Part shown: piece after piece, positions 22,849-32,308 of the stretch
How the letters are laid out: every line of letters starts with the position of its first letter
How positions within the stretch are numbered: position 1 is the stretch's first letter
NCBI GenBank assembly: GCA_022925895.1
Contig: JAKSYS010000171.1
Coordinates: forward strand, 1-64,000
Length of the DNA: 64,000 nt
Origin: Fragilaria crotonensis
Taxonomy: Eukaryota > Bacillariophyta > Fragilariophyceae > Fragilariales > Fragilariaceae
Direction of reading: 5' to 3'
Position numbers and translations under genes: made by a program
The notes under the pieces: generated by a model
The model's database searches: none
What the model was told of the DNA's origin: nothing
Seen by the model: only the letters and a program-made list of their open reading frames with translations

Positions 22849-24460
22849 CTAGAACCAGTGCTCCCAACTCTTGTTATTGGGCATCAACCTCACTGAACCG
22901 TCAGTCCAAGCAGAGAGATAAGTTCCATGAAAGGAAAGCAGAGAAACACTACCGTCGCTGTTCTGAACCGGAGTCCTGCTCCCACGCCTTGGCATGAGTC
23001 GCAAGCTCAACACGATCAGGCCAAGCAGACAGATACGTTCCGTGATATGAGCGGAGGTAAACCTTCCCATTTCCAGCGCACTCCATAGAAAACCTCTCCC
23101 AGATGTCAGCCTTATTCATCAGTCGGACAGTTCGATCTGTCCTGGCTGATAGGTAGGTGCCATGAAATGAACGAAAAGCCCTTGAACTCGTCCCAGTACC
23201 CCCACCAGACTTCGCGCACTGGTTTTAGCATTGCAAACTAAACCGGCTTGGCAAGCATTGTTGTTTCCGTTACATCCTGAAGCACCTTCCCAGCATTGAC
23301 AATCCTGGCTGCAGGGACTAGCAAGGTATTCGCTGAGCGACCGAGCTTTACTGACGCACTGGTACAAGAGAACCACCTGGCGAATGTCTTCCGGGTTGGC
23401 TGCGCCGCGCTGTCCAATTGACTGGGGGGCGGTGATCGTGTCTCTGCCGTTCACCGAAAAGTCAGTTTTACCGTAGTGTATCACGGAGCCATAATCGTAC
23501 GGACTTCCGAGACTATCAGAGCCAGTTCGCTTGTCAAAATTGTAAGCCATGTTTGGATCGATGTTTTCATAGTTGATCTTGACAAAGCTATCTCGATCAG
23601 CACGGCTTTGTTCGTGTTCGAAGCCCAGAGCATGAAGAAATTCATGTTGGACGATTCAATGAGTGACACAACCATTGGATTTCAAACTCAACTCTTGCCG
23701 ACCGCCTTGCTTTCCTACGTACGACCAACAACCGTCCCCGTCAATAACCATGATATAGTCGACCTCTGAAGTACGACGAACGAACTTGACCACTTTGCTC
23801 CGATCACCCAGATCTTTGAGGGCATTCTCAATCACCGCAACGGCGTTAGCGTCATGTTGGCCGGCAAATGTGTATGGGACTTGCACAACTCCACTGACTC
23901 TGGTAGTCCAGCGTCTGTTGACGGCGGCTTGTCTAAGCGTCGAGTTGTCTTTGACCATGAGTCCCTCCTCCTCAAGCTCTTGAGCAACCTTAGGTCCGTA
24001 CGCCTTGCTGATGGACTCATAGTCCGGAACAATGTCACCTTCGAATAGGCCAGGTGAAACCTCGGAAGGCAATGGGATGGGATCATTATGCTTCCTACGG
24101 GAATCGTTATGCTGACGTCCCACCTCATCAGGCTTGCCCGTCACATGCGGGTGATGCGCAGTTGCGTTGGTTCCTTTTCCACCTCGGAGTCCACCAGCCC
24201 GGTACAGAAAGTACATAATGAAAGAGAACACAAAACATGGTAAGGCATTGGCATTGAGGACGGTCATGTTACAAAATGTCGTGTTTTGTGATAAATAGAT
24301 CAAGACCCTCAGGCGCTGCTCTAGAATTGATGATTGACGTGACTTGCTGGTTCCCTTTGTCACTTACGGTGTGGGGATGTCCTCGAGTGGCATTACCACC
24401 CAACGCGATGGAGAGTTGCAAGAAAGAGAGGAAGAAAGCGATAATGGACGTGACTCTCAT
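22849..24460 (-). pseudogene. Broken astacin metalloprotease gene with C-terminal beta-trefoil (fascin-like) repeats
   Basis: A paralogue of the gene at 5.3-6.7 kb, on the minus strand. Exon 1 (24368-24460) encodes the signal peptide MRVTSIIAFFLSFLQLSIAL and ends at a GTAAGT donor. The expected acceptor before 24204 reads CTG, not CAG. The prodomain and catalytic domain are highly similar to the first gene, but a TGA at 23656-23658 replaces the Gly codon just before the zinc helix (HEFLHALGFEHE). Downstream come SVIHYG (Met-turn changed to Ile) and the Cys-rich module, then a one-base deletion near 23227. Beyond it, three repeats of the type SFHGTYLSA...WE occur in two frames (about 23180-22850), typical of fascin-like beta-trefoils. 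At least four lesions make this a pseudogene, unless some are sequence errors. Confidence 0.82.
24205..24367 (-). other. Intron of the broken astacin gene
   Basis: The donor GTAAGT lies directly after a phase-0 codon, at the same place as in the two related genes. The 3' end aligns with the acceptors of those genes but ends in TG in place of AG. Confidence 0.6.
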
Positions 24461-25166
24461 GATATCTTAGTGATGGCTTTGGTCAGAGCTATTGAGAATC
24501 TCGGGTCTTGATTTGTGAGCCTGTTGTTGTGATGAAGTTGTGACGAAGTTGACCAGTCGTCATGTGTGTTCGAGACTCCAGACTCGGCAGTTTGGAATCG
24601 TATCCATGCTTGCTGACTGACAAAGAACGCGCGCGATTTGGGAGCCTTCCGGGATGGAGATGTGGGGTGTGATGCGAGGAGCGACTCCAATCGGATCAGG
24701 ATTGGGACCGAGTCTTGACCTGAGATTTGATCACACATGGGCATGTGGGACTCATGTTGCAACAAAAAAAAGGCTCTGTGTGCATCGTAGACCGTAGACA
24801 TACCTCGTACTTGTACTGGTAGAGGAGACTTAGATTTTATGCTACAAGTACACACTTCATTATCGGCAGCATCGGATACTGTACAGTGCATGTACCACTG
24901 GTACTCCAATCAACACAAGATTTTGCCATTCTTGCCATCCCCCGTCATCGCCTCGCACATCGCACTGGGGATGAAACCCACAGCAGCTCGATGAAGATCC
25001 AGTGTTCGCAGGATTGTTACGACCGGAAATCACATCGGAACTCAATGGTGCTGGTTCGTCCGTAGAAATAGCAAGTTCTCCATTCCAACTCCGGGCTTGC
25101 CTTGTGATGGCGATAAAGCAGCAGATTTAAGGATCCAGTTCGACCTGTATTCGTCACTTCTGGTTT
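24461..25166. other. Non-coding stretch between divergent genes
   Basis: It lies between the broken astacin gene (minus) and the DEAH helicase (plus) and so should hold the helicase promoter. I see no recognisable element. A 150-codon minus frame here has no homology I recognise and looks like chance. Confidence 0.4.
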
Positions 25167-28100
25167 ATGAGCACCAAAGGCAAGGTTCCAGATGCTGCAT
25201 CTGCAAGTATCAAAGGAGGCGGACGTGTGGCTCTGACTTCAGACCTTGAGGATGCCATCGTTGATTTGTTATGGAAACGACGAGATCCCAAGCGACCCTT
25301 AGTATCCCGCTCCAAATCATTCAGTGATGATGGTGATCAAGGTAGCGTCAGCTCGGACCACGATGATGCGCACCGCAGGCGAACCTTTCTAAAGCGCTTG
25401 GTAACCGACCACGAGAGACATGTATTGTCACTAAGATTGAATCAAGTGTCGCTACGCTCGGAGGAGAGTACACAAGTCCTTTCGAACAGCAAAGACTCGA
25501 AACAAACTATGTCTAAACCGAATACACCAGGAGGGAAGGTTCGACTTGAATTGGTGGAAGCCATGTACAAGTGCCAAGAGAAATGGAATGCTGGTCCTAC
25601 CAGGAAAACTGTTGTCTTCGAGCGATCTACTGCCATAGACGCAGTGTTGAAGCAGGCAAAGGAGAAGCTCAAGCTCAAGAAGAAGGCCGTCCGATGTTTT
25701 TACGTAGACCGAAAGCATGAAATCGATCTCACCAAGAATCTCGAGGGCGTCGAAGACGGATCAATTCTTTATGTCTCAACTCATCAACCAACCCCGAAGA
25801 AGGAAATCATCATCGACGAGCAAAATGATGATTCTTTTCCAGACCCACTTCTCATGGTGAAGCAGGTGTACGCGAGCCGGACTCGCGTTTTCAGATGTCG
25901 AGCACCGCTCTCCCTGCGGCAGAGCTCGGGCCATGTTCGCGAATTACCCCCGTTGCCGGAGTTTCGTGCTCAACTCCCAGCCGCAAACTTTCGATCTGAG
26001 ATTCTCTCAGCCTTGGATCAATCTCGAGTTGTCATCATCTGCGGCGCCACAGGATGTGGGAAGAGTACTCAAATTCCTCAGTATATACTCGACGAGATGC
26101 AGGCAGCAGGATATGATGGGAACATTGTTGTGACACAGCCTCGTCGTGTGGCTGCAACGACGTTGGCCCAGCGTGTAGCCTTCGAACGCCAGGAAAAGGT
26201 GGGATCGTCGGTCGGATATCAAGTTCGGCTGGACGCTGCTGTTTCGAATTCCACCCGCATCACGTTTATGACCATTGGCATCTTGCTGAGGAGACTAACC
26301 ATGTCATTCGATGTGAAGGAAGCGCCATTGTCTGATATCTCGCACCTTGTCATTGACGAAATTCACGAGCGTGACATCAACACCGATTTTTGTCTAGCGA
26401 TCCTTCAGAGCGTATTGGTGCGCAACCCGCTCGTCAAAATCATTTTGATGAGTGCTACGACGACACCAGATCTCTTTGTTCGATACTTCCGATCAGATTT
26501 ACTTGGCATCGAACCTGCCGTCCTAACTATTCCCGGCCGATCATTTCAGGTAGACACCTTTTGGTTAGATGACGTTGAGAAAACGATTGGAAAGCAACTC
26601 CATGGCTGGTCCGAAGAAGTTGAATTGCCCACTAAGGAAAGTTTGTCGCCGAGAGCTGCCGTTGCCATTGACAATTCTTTCCTCTCAAGCTTAGTCTTTC
26701 ATTTGGCTCAAACGTCTCCTAGCGATGTCGCCGTTTTGATTTTTCTTCCCGGGCGAGCTGAGATTGAATCGTTAGTCCGGACTCTGATAAAAGACGACAA
26801 CAATGAGCCCGGATTGCTCGATATTCACACGCTACACTCGTCAGTCTCGCAAGCTGTGCAAAAAGCAGCCTTTCAACCAGCAAGGGGTGGGAAAGTCAAA
26901 GTTGTTTTGGCAACGAATGTGGCTGAGACCTCCATTACAATCCCTGATGTGTGCATAGTGATTGATACTGGACGCGTGAAGGAAAGTCGATACAATTCCG
27001 AGGCTCGAATGAAGGAGCTCGTCACTGTTTGGACCAGCCAGGCTTCGGTGGCTCAGCGTGCTGGCCGTGCTGGACGTACACGACAAGGATCCTGCTATTG
27101 CTTGTACACGAAAACGTTCGCTCAAAAGCATATGCTAGAGCGAACCACGCCTGAAATTCTGCGAACACCGCTGGAGGAGTTAATCCTTCAGTGTTGTCTT
27201 CTCTACGAGAATAGAATGGATCGCGCCGACGAGAAATCAAATGCCAGCAGTGCCAGAATGGGCTTGGCACCTGTGAGCCTTTTGAGCAAGACCCCGGACC
27301 CTCCCCCAGATGAGAATGTAACCCACGCATGCCTCCATCTGCTTGAAATTGGCGCTCTTCATCTAGTTTCCGGTGAAGGTGAGCACATGCGGGTCAGACT
27401 CACTCCACTGGGCTATCATCTTTCGCAGCTGCCCTTGGATGCTAAGATTGGCAAGATTCTCGTGGTTGGGTGCATGCTGGGCTGCGTCGAACCCGCTCTA
27501 ACGATTGCGGCCTCGCTGTCGTCATCGAAAAGTGCTTTCTGGAGTAACGCGCGTGAGAAACAGGAAGCGCTGATTGAGTCCGGCTTTGGTGGGGTCGATT
27601 GGGGTGGGGGTACTGTGAAGGGCGATAGTATTGCTTTCGTTGCAATTTACGATCGCTGGAGCAGTCACACGAATGATCACCTTCGATTCCGTTTTGCCAA
27701 GGACAACGGTATCGACCACAATGTTCTTTCGGACATTTGTAACCTACGGGAACAGTTTCGCGCGTGCCTTATTGATGCAGGGTTGATTGTCTCGAAAGAA
27801 GATGTGGGATCTCATTCTGGGGACGCATTGCTCACATCGTGCTGTCTTGCCGCTGGCCTCTACCCAAATGTTGCTAGACTAATGCGACCAGTACGCGGGA
27901 AAGGTGGGTATAACTGCGGTCGTCTACTTACCAAAGACGGAGATATGTGCACCCCAGGTAATGGGTCCTTCCAAGGCAGACGAGTTAGGAAAGCATCAGA
28001 AACTGGGCGCGACGTCTACGCAGTTTATCACAGCAAGCACCAAACCACAGGAGCTACAATGGAAGCAACGACACGACAAAAACTGAAGGTGTTTTTGAGC

Positions 28101-28349
28101 GACGTTAATTTCATCTCTCGCTTCGCTCTGCTCTTATTCGGCGGAAACCTGGAGGTAAAGGAAAACGTTATCCTTGTTGATAAATGGCTCAAATTCAAGG
28201 TTGGTGACAGAGGACGGATAACAGCAGTGCTGCTGACCGAGTTCAGACAGGAACTTGACACGGTATTGCTCGACCGACTATCTGGCAGGAGTGCCGAAGG
28301 AAGTGACGAGGTTATCAAGATGGTTGTTAGATTGCTGAAAGACGAGTAA
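25167..28349 (+). CDS. DEAH-box (DExH) ATP-dependent RNA helicase
   Basis: A 1060-aa intronless protein that would unwind RNA or remodel RNPs using ATP. Helicase motifs are complete: GATGCGKST (about residues 293-301), TQPRRVAATT, DEIH (397-400), SAT (429-431), LATNVAETSITIPD (581-594) and QRAGRAGR (630-637). The HA2 and OB-fold region follows from about residue 690, with a C-terminal segment to 1060. The N-terminal 250 residues are unusual: a Ser/Asp-rich region, then about 145-207 a segment with the strand/helix pattern of a ubiquitin-like fold (TRKTVVFERSTAIDAVLKQA). The overall arrangement resembles the DHX29/36/57 group more than the splicing helicases Prp2/16/22/43, but no closer assignment is possible by eye. 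The ATG at 25167 is the first in frame. Confidence 0.93.
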   Translation: MSTKGKVPDAASASIKGGGRVALTSDLEDAIVDLLWKRRDPKRPLVSRSKSFSDDGDQGSVSSDHDDAHRRRTFLKRLVTDHERHVLSLRLNQVSLRSEESTQVLSNSKDSKQTMSKPNTPGGKVRLELVEAMYKCQEKWNAGPTRKTVVFERSTAIDAVLKQAKEKLKLKKKAVRCFYVDRKHEIDLTKNLEGVEDGSILYVSTHQPTPKKEIIIDEQNDDSFPDPLLMVKQVYASRTRVFRCRAPLSLRQSSGHVRELPPLPEFRAQLPAANFRSEILSALDQSRVVIICGATGCGKSTQIPQYILDEMQAAGYDGNIVVTQPRRVAATTLAQRVAFERQEKVGSSVGYQVRLDAAVSNSTRITFMTIGILLRRLTMSFDVKEAPLSDISHLVIDEIHERDINTDFCLAILQSVLVRNPLVKIILMSATTTPDLFVRYFRSDLLGIEPAVLTIPGRSFQVDTFWLDDVEKTIGKQLHGWSEEVELPTKESLSPRAAVAIDNSFLSSLVFHLAQTSPSDVAVLIFLPGRAEIESLVRTLIKDDNNEPGLLDIHTLHSSVSQAVQKAAFQPARGGKVKVVLATNVAETSITIPDVCIVIDTGRVKESRYNSEARMKELVTVWTSQASVAQRAGRAGRTRQGSCYCLYTKTFAQKHMLERTTPEILRTPLEELILQCCLLYENRMDRADEKSNASSARMGLAPVSLLSKTPDPPPDENVTHACLHLLEIGALHLVSGEGEHMRVRLTPLGYHLSQLPLDAKIGKILVVGCMLGCVEPALTIAASLSSSKSAFWSNAREKQEALIESGFGGVDWGGGTVKGDSIAFVAIYDRWSSHTNDHLRFRFAKDNGIDHNVLSDICNLREQFRACLIDAGLIVSKEDVGSHSGDALLTSCCLAAGLYPNVARLMRPVRGKGGYNCGRLLTKDGDMCTPGNGSFQGRRVRKASETGRDVYAVYHSKHQTTGATMEATTRQKLKVFLSDVNFISRFALLLFGGNLEVKENVILVDKWLKFKVGDRGRITAVLLTEFRQELDTVLLDRLSGRSAEGSDEVIKMVVRLLKDE

Positions 28350-28539
28350 AGTTCAAACCTGTTCCGTCTCTATTGCTTGAGGAGCATTGTACAATTATTA
28401 TCGTGATTGCGCGACGGATACTGTGACTATGTAGTATCAGGCATACAGGGACAAGGATATTGGAGAGATCAGTTAGTGCCATTTTGCCATCGAATTCTTA
28501 CTCGCGAGTAGTATTGAAAGAGTGTGCTGTGCAAAATTG

Positions 28540-30024
28540 TTAACCCGGCGTATCCGGTAATTCAACAAAGATGTTGGACAGAATAGAGTTTGAGAAGAGA
28601 AAGCCCTTGGGATCGTTCAAGGACAAAATTCGGTTGTTGATGTTGGCCAATCCCAAGTCCAATGCCAATTGGGCGCCTTTGAGAACTGCGTCGACTACAG
28701 ACTCGCCATAGGCACATTGCAACCAATCCAAATCCAACCCATCAATAGTCCGCAGCCTCGTTAGGACAATATCGGCCAAACGCTCCGGGTCCCGGGATGC
28801 AGGTATTGCCGGGTCGTTATTAGCAACTCGTAACCACTCTGGTTCACTTGACTGTTGTTTCACCCATTCAAGGTAATCCGACATGGCTCGGGGTCTAGCG
28901 CATCGATGGTGATTCAAGTAGGATGTCGATCCCAGTCCAATAGCGAACCATTCGGTTTGGTATCCCCAATAGACTTGATTGTGACGACTTCGCTTCCCAG
29001 CTCGAGCATAGGAACTAATCTCGTAATGCTCGAATCCTTCGTTTCGTAAGTAGCCACTGGCATATCGATACATATAAGCGCAGTCGTCAGGTGACGGGAG
29101 GAACGAGCGACCTTTTGTTCTAGGTGGTGATGTCGACTTCACTATCGAAGCTTCGTCGTCATACCACCTCCCAAAGACAGTGCCCTTCTCGATTTGCAGA
29201 TCATAAATGGAAATATGACTGGGTTTGAGATCGTAAACCGCCATTTCCAGCGCATTGGCCCACGCCGAAAGCGACACACCTGGCAAGCCCGATATAAGAT
29301 CAATCGAAAAGTTGGGAGCCTCGTGATCGTCGTTATGATTATTATTGTCACCAACAAAGACTCGTCGAATCATTCGAATGGATTCATGAATATCCTGCAC
29401 ACGATGGACGCGACCAATTTGTTCCAAAACTGCATCATCGAGGGCTTGGACGCCCAAGGATATCCGATTCACCCCAATGTCTGCCAAATGACGCAATTGG
29501 ACTTCATCAAAAGTCCCTGGATCCATTTCCATGGTGATTTCAACAGTATCCTTATCTACATGAAAGCGTCGCCGAATCGCATCAAGAATGGCCTGTATTG
29601 TCTCGAGAGGCGCCAAACTGGGTGTCCCACCACCAAAGTAGATTGACGACAAGGTTCGGTTGTCATTTTCATCGTCAATATCTTTATTGTTCAACGAGTC
29701 GATCTCCTGCAATAGAGCGTTTCGATAGCGGGCATCCATCAGAAGGAAGCCATCTGTTTGCCTTTCATTGGTATCGGATCCAATGGGCACAATGGCAAAG
29801 TCGCAGTATCGACACCGCCGTCGACAGTACGGAATGTGTACATAAAATCCAGTGCTAGTACTACCAGGTCTGGTATTATCCTGCTGGTTGGAACGTAATG
29901 TTGGTTTTGATGATGATTGCCATGCTTCGAGGTTAACCACCTGTGGTTTTCTTGTCGATTGTACGAATGACTGAGTGTGTGGGATCAAAACAACCAAGAC
30001 AAGAAGTTGACACAGACGTTGCAT
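28540..30024 (-). CDS. HemW-like radical SAM protein, predicted plastid-targeted
   Basis: A 494-aa protein from the ATG at 30024, whose N-terminus (MQRLCQLLVLVVLIPHTQSF) reads as a signal peptide followed by a Phe-containing cleavage site of the diatom plastid type. The radical SAM cluster motif is YCRRRCRYCDF, C-x3-C-x2-C followed by Asp-Phe as in HemW and unlike true HemN. Further family blocks are YFGGGTPSLAPLETI, MEMDPGTFD, NRISLGVQALDD, SIDLISGLPG, ISIYDLQIEKGT and HYEISSYARAGKRSRHNQVYW. HemW proteins were long annotated as coproporphyrinogen III oxidase but are thought to act as haem chaperones. The gene is convergent with the helicase, 190 bp apart. Confidence 0.88.
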   Translation of the reverse strand: MQRLCQLLVLVVLIPHTQSFVQSTRKPQVVNLEAWQSSSKPTLRSNQQDNTRPGSTSTGFYVHIPYCRRRCRYCDFAIVPIGSDTNERQTDGFLLMDARYRNALLQEIDSLNNKDIDDENDNRTLSSIYFGGGTPSLAPLETIQAILDAIRRRFHVDKDTVEITMEMDPGTFDEVQLRHLADIGVNRISLGVQALDDAVLEQIGRVHRVQDIHESIRMIRRVFVGDNNNHNDDHEAPNFSIDLISGLPGVSLSAWANALEMAVYDLKPSHISIYDLQIEKGTVFGRWYDDEASIVKSTSPPRTKGRSFLPSPDDCAYMYRYASGYLRNEGFEHYEISSYARAGKRSRHNQVYWGYQTEWFAIGLGSTSYLNHHRCARPRAMSDYLEWVKQQSSEPEWLRVANNDPAIPASRDPERLADIVLTRLRTIDGLDLDWLQCAYGESVVDAVLKGAQLALDLGLANINNRILSLNDPKGFLFSNSILSNIFVELPDTPG

Positions 30025-30340
30025 GTCAATGTTGACGGTGTGGCCACTCCTCCCTTCACATTGTTGTGTTATGATCAAGGGCGGATTATTGGTTCGGACA
30101 GCAGACAGCATAATCGTGTAGACAGGTCTCCAGTGGCCTGTAGCAGTGTACAGTACGGCTCTACCGTACTACAGTCATACCGTCCGTTGCAGACTCCGAA
30201 ATCCACAGACGTAGCCTACTACTAGCTAGTGTTGGCTACTACTAGTACCAGAAACTACAGTATTACCGTAACAGTAACCATGGATCACAAAATGCTTCAT
30301 ACTTTAGTCATGAAGTTAACTACACAAAGCCACCTTATCT
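30025..30340. other. Non-coding stretch, GTAC-rich
   Basis: It lies upstream of the HemW-like gene and downstream of the dehydrogenase gene. It contains clustered GTAC words (for example GTGTACAGTACGG near 30148) and repeated CTACTACTAG. No gene is seen. Confidence 0.5.
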
Positions 30341-31111
30341 TCAAGCTGCAATAGGTTCTGCAGGCTGAGGAGTCGCCATCATGACCTCCATGGCCTTAGC
30401 ATCAGCCTGCCATCCACTGTGAAGCTGGATGGCCATATCATCTGGAAATACGTCTTCTTTTCCAGTTAACAGGGCATCCACAATGGCATCCGCAACGGCG
30501 GATGGTGGTGTCTTCTCGAACGGGAGTCCGTCTGCCATGTCTGTATCTATTGGACCTGGATAAACACCAATCACCAGTGTTTCATGTCCAAAGTCGCGAC
30601 GCTGCGCTTGCGTCAATGAATGAATGGCGGCCTTTGAGGCAGAGTAGGTACCGGCAATGTTGAAATTGATGAAGCTGGCAATCGAGGCAACGTTGACAAC
30701 GGCAGTATTGGCCTTTCCCTTGAGGTTCTTTGCAAAGCTTTGATTGATTCTTAGAGGTCCAAAGTAGTTTACTTCGATCTCCTTGACTGCCTCTTCCAGA
30801 GCGTTGTTGTCAAGTGCCGAGGCAGCATATCCCGCATACCCAGCATTGTTGATGAGAAGATTAACATCTGGGTAGAGGTCACCGAGGCTGGCAATTTGGT
30901 CCTTGTCAGAAACATCTAGAGAAACAGCAACAACTCGTCCGCCGGCTGTCTGAACGAGTTCATGCAGCTGACTTGCGTCGCGAGCCGTGGCGTACACCTT
31001 CGTTGCTCCGTTGGCAAGCAGGGCATCCACAATGGCGCGGCCGATGCCATTCTTCTTGTTAGTTCCAGTCACAAATGCGACGGAGTCGTTGATTTGGAAA
31101 GTAGAAGTCAT
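30341..31111 (-). CDS. Short-chain dehydrogenase/reductase (classical SDR)
   Basis: A 256-aa NAD(P)-dependent oxidoreductase from the ATG at 31111 (MTSTFQINDSVAFVTG). The Rossmann motif is TGTNKKNGIGRA. The NNAG motif follows, then the catalytic Ser within NVASIASF and YSASKAA as the Tyr-x3-Lys pair, and PGPIDTDM after strand 6. The length is normal for a classical SDR. No signal peptide is apparent, so it is probably cytosolic. The substrate cannot be inferred. An upstream in-frame start at 31180 adds an Asn/Lys-rich stretch and is less likely. Confidence 0.93.
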   Translation of the reverse strand: MTSTFQINDSVAFVTGTNKKNGIGRAIVDALLANGATKVYATARDASQLHELVQTAGGRVVAVSLDVSDKDQIASLGDLYPDVNLLINNAGYAGYAASALDNNALEEAVKEIEVNYFGPLRINQSFAKNLKGKANTAVVNVASIASFINFNIAGTYSASKAAIHSLTQAQRRDFGHETLVIGVYPGPIDTDMADGLPFEKTPPSAVADAIVDALLTGKEDVFPDDMAIQLHSGWQADAKAMEVMMATPQPAEPIAA

Positions 31112-31716
31112 GATTGATGTGTTGATGTTGTTGATTTTCTTTTTGTTTTGTTCAATTTTGTGAGCGTTGTTGTCGTTCATGCGTGGGGGAGGGATGGAGG
31201 CTCGCGTATGAACTCAGCGAGATGGTCGCGAATCATGAATCTCAACAAGATATATCCATTCATGGTTTAATGTTATCCGTTCATTGATCATCCTGGATCA
31301 TCAAGGAGAATCGCAACGAGATATATACATACTCGGAGCGTACAGTGCATGCTTTCTAATAAGAGATCTGTTCGTTTTGATCGTCCTGGATCATCATCGA
31401 AGTGTCGAATTTCAATCCTATTCGTCATGTCACTGCGGATGAAATTATTTAGACGTTCGACTGTCGCGAGTGCCGTAAACTATTCTAATCGGTACATACT
31501 CTGGGTATAACGTAGGTTAATGACGGATTCAAAAGAAGGAGAAGTGAGAGCCATTTCTCATTTTCCCGAAATTCCAGTCCGCTATGTCGTACCGGACATC
31601 AAACGGTACAGTACATTGCTACTCCAGTCTCTACGGTAGAGTACAGTCAATTGTATTTCAATACTCGGAGTACTATACTTGCCATTCTACGGTCTATTGC
31701 CCACACAAGTAATATG
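31112..31716. other. Non-coding stretch upstream of the SDR gene
   Basis: It holds a pair of direct repeats (TGATCATCCTGGATCATCA near 31277 and TGATCGTCCTGGATCATCA near 31378) and a GTAC-rich patch near 31600-31640. It ends at the target duplication GTAAG of the third copia element. No gene is seen. Confidence 0.5.
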
Positions 31717-31721
31717 GTAAG

Positions 31722-32308
31722 AGTCAAGGTACAGCAGCTGACAGCTGTTATTGTGCCGTTATTGACGTTGAAATTTCGTCCCCGCCAGCTGAGTCCCATC
31801 CGGCTTTGGATACGAAGATTCTCACGCCAACTGTATACGGCAAAATGCCAGTACGAAAACTACAGTTGTCCCGGACTGCTTTCCGCCCTCATAACCTCCT
31901 TTCCTACAACAACAATTTGTCCATCTTTACCCTGGGCAATTCAACTGCAAATTCCTCCATGTGCTATCTAATTTCCAACATGTGTCCTTCATGATGTTGG
32001 CTAAGTCTGGCCATGTTGCAACAGTTGTTGCGATCGTCAATTCGCTTCGTGAAGGCGGAGTTGGTGCTGACATGTCAATGCCTTTATCAGTGGGATGAAG
32101 GCTTTGAATGCTCACTCCCACAACCCTCTAACTTCGCGAAAGTAGATCGGCAAGATTCAATCGGTCCTGGATTGAATTGGTTCCTTCAAAGTGAAACCTA
32201 GAAATAAGCTCATAAGTTAAACAACTCTAGAATTAAAACTCTACGTTTGACCGAACCCGGATTTCTACGAACTAGTACGCAGCCTTGATCACGCCGTGTA
32301 CTTCGACT
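31722..32308 (+). repeat. 5' LTR of third copia element (587 bp)
   Basis: It pairs with 39191-39786 at more than 99 percent of aligned bases. The outer edge is set by the GTAAG duplication and the inner edge by the primer-site-like motif. Confidence 0.93.

Noticed and set aside
24457-24909. 150-codon minus frame upstream of the broken astacin gene
   Set aside because: It does not start with a supported context, has no similarity to known proteins, and lies in the expected promoter region.
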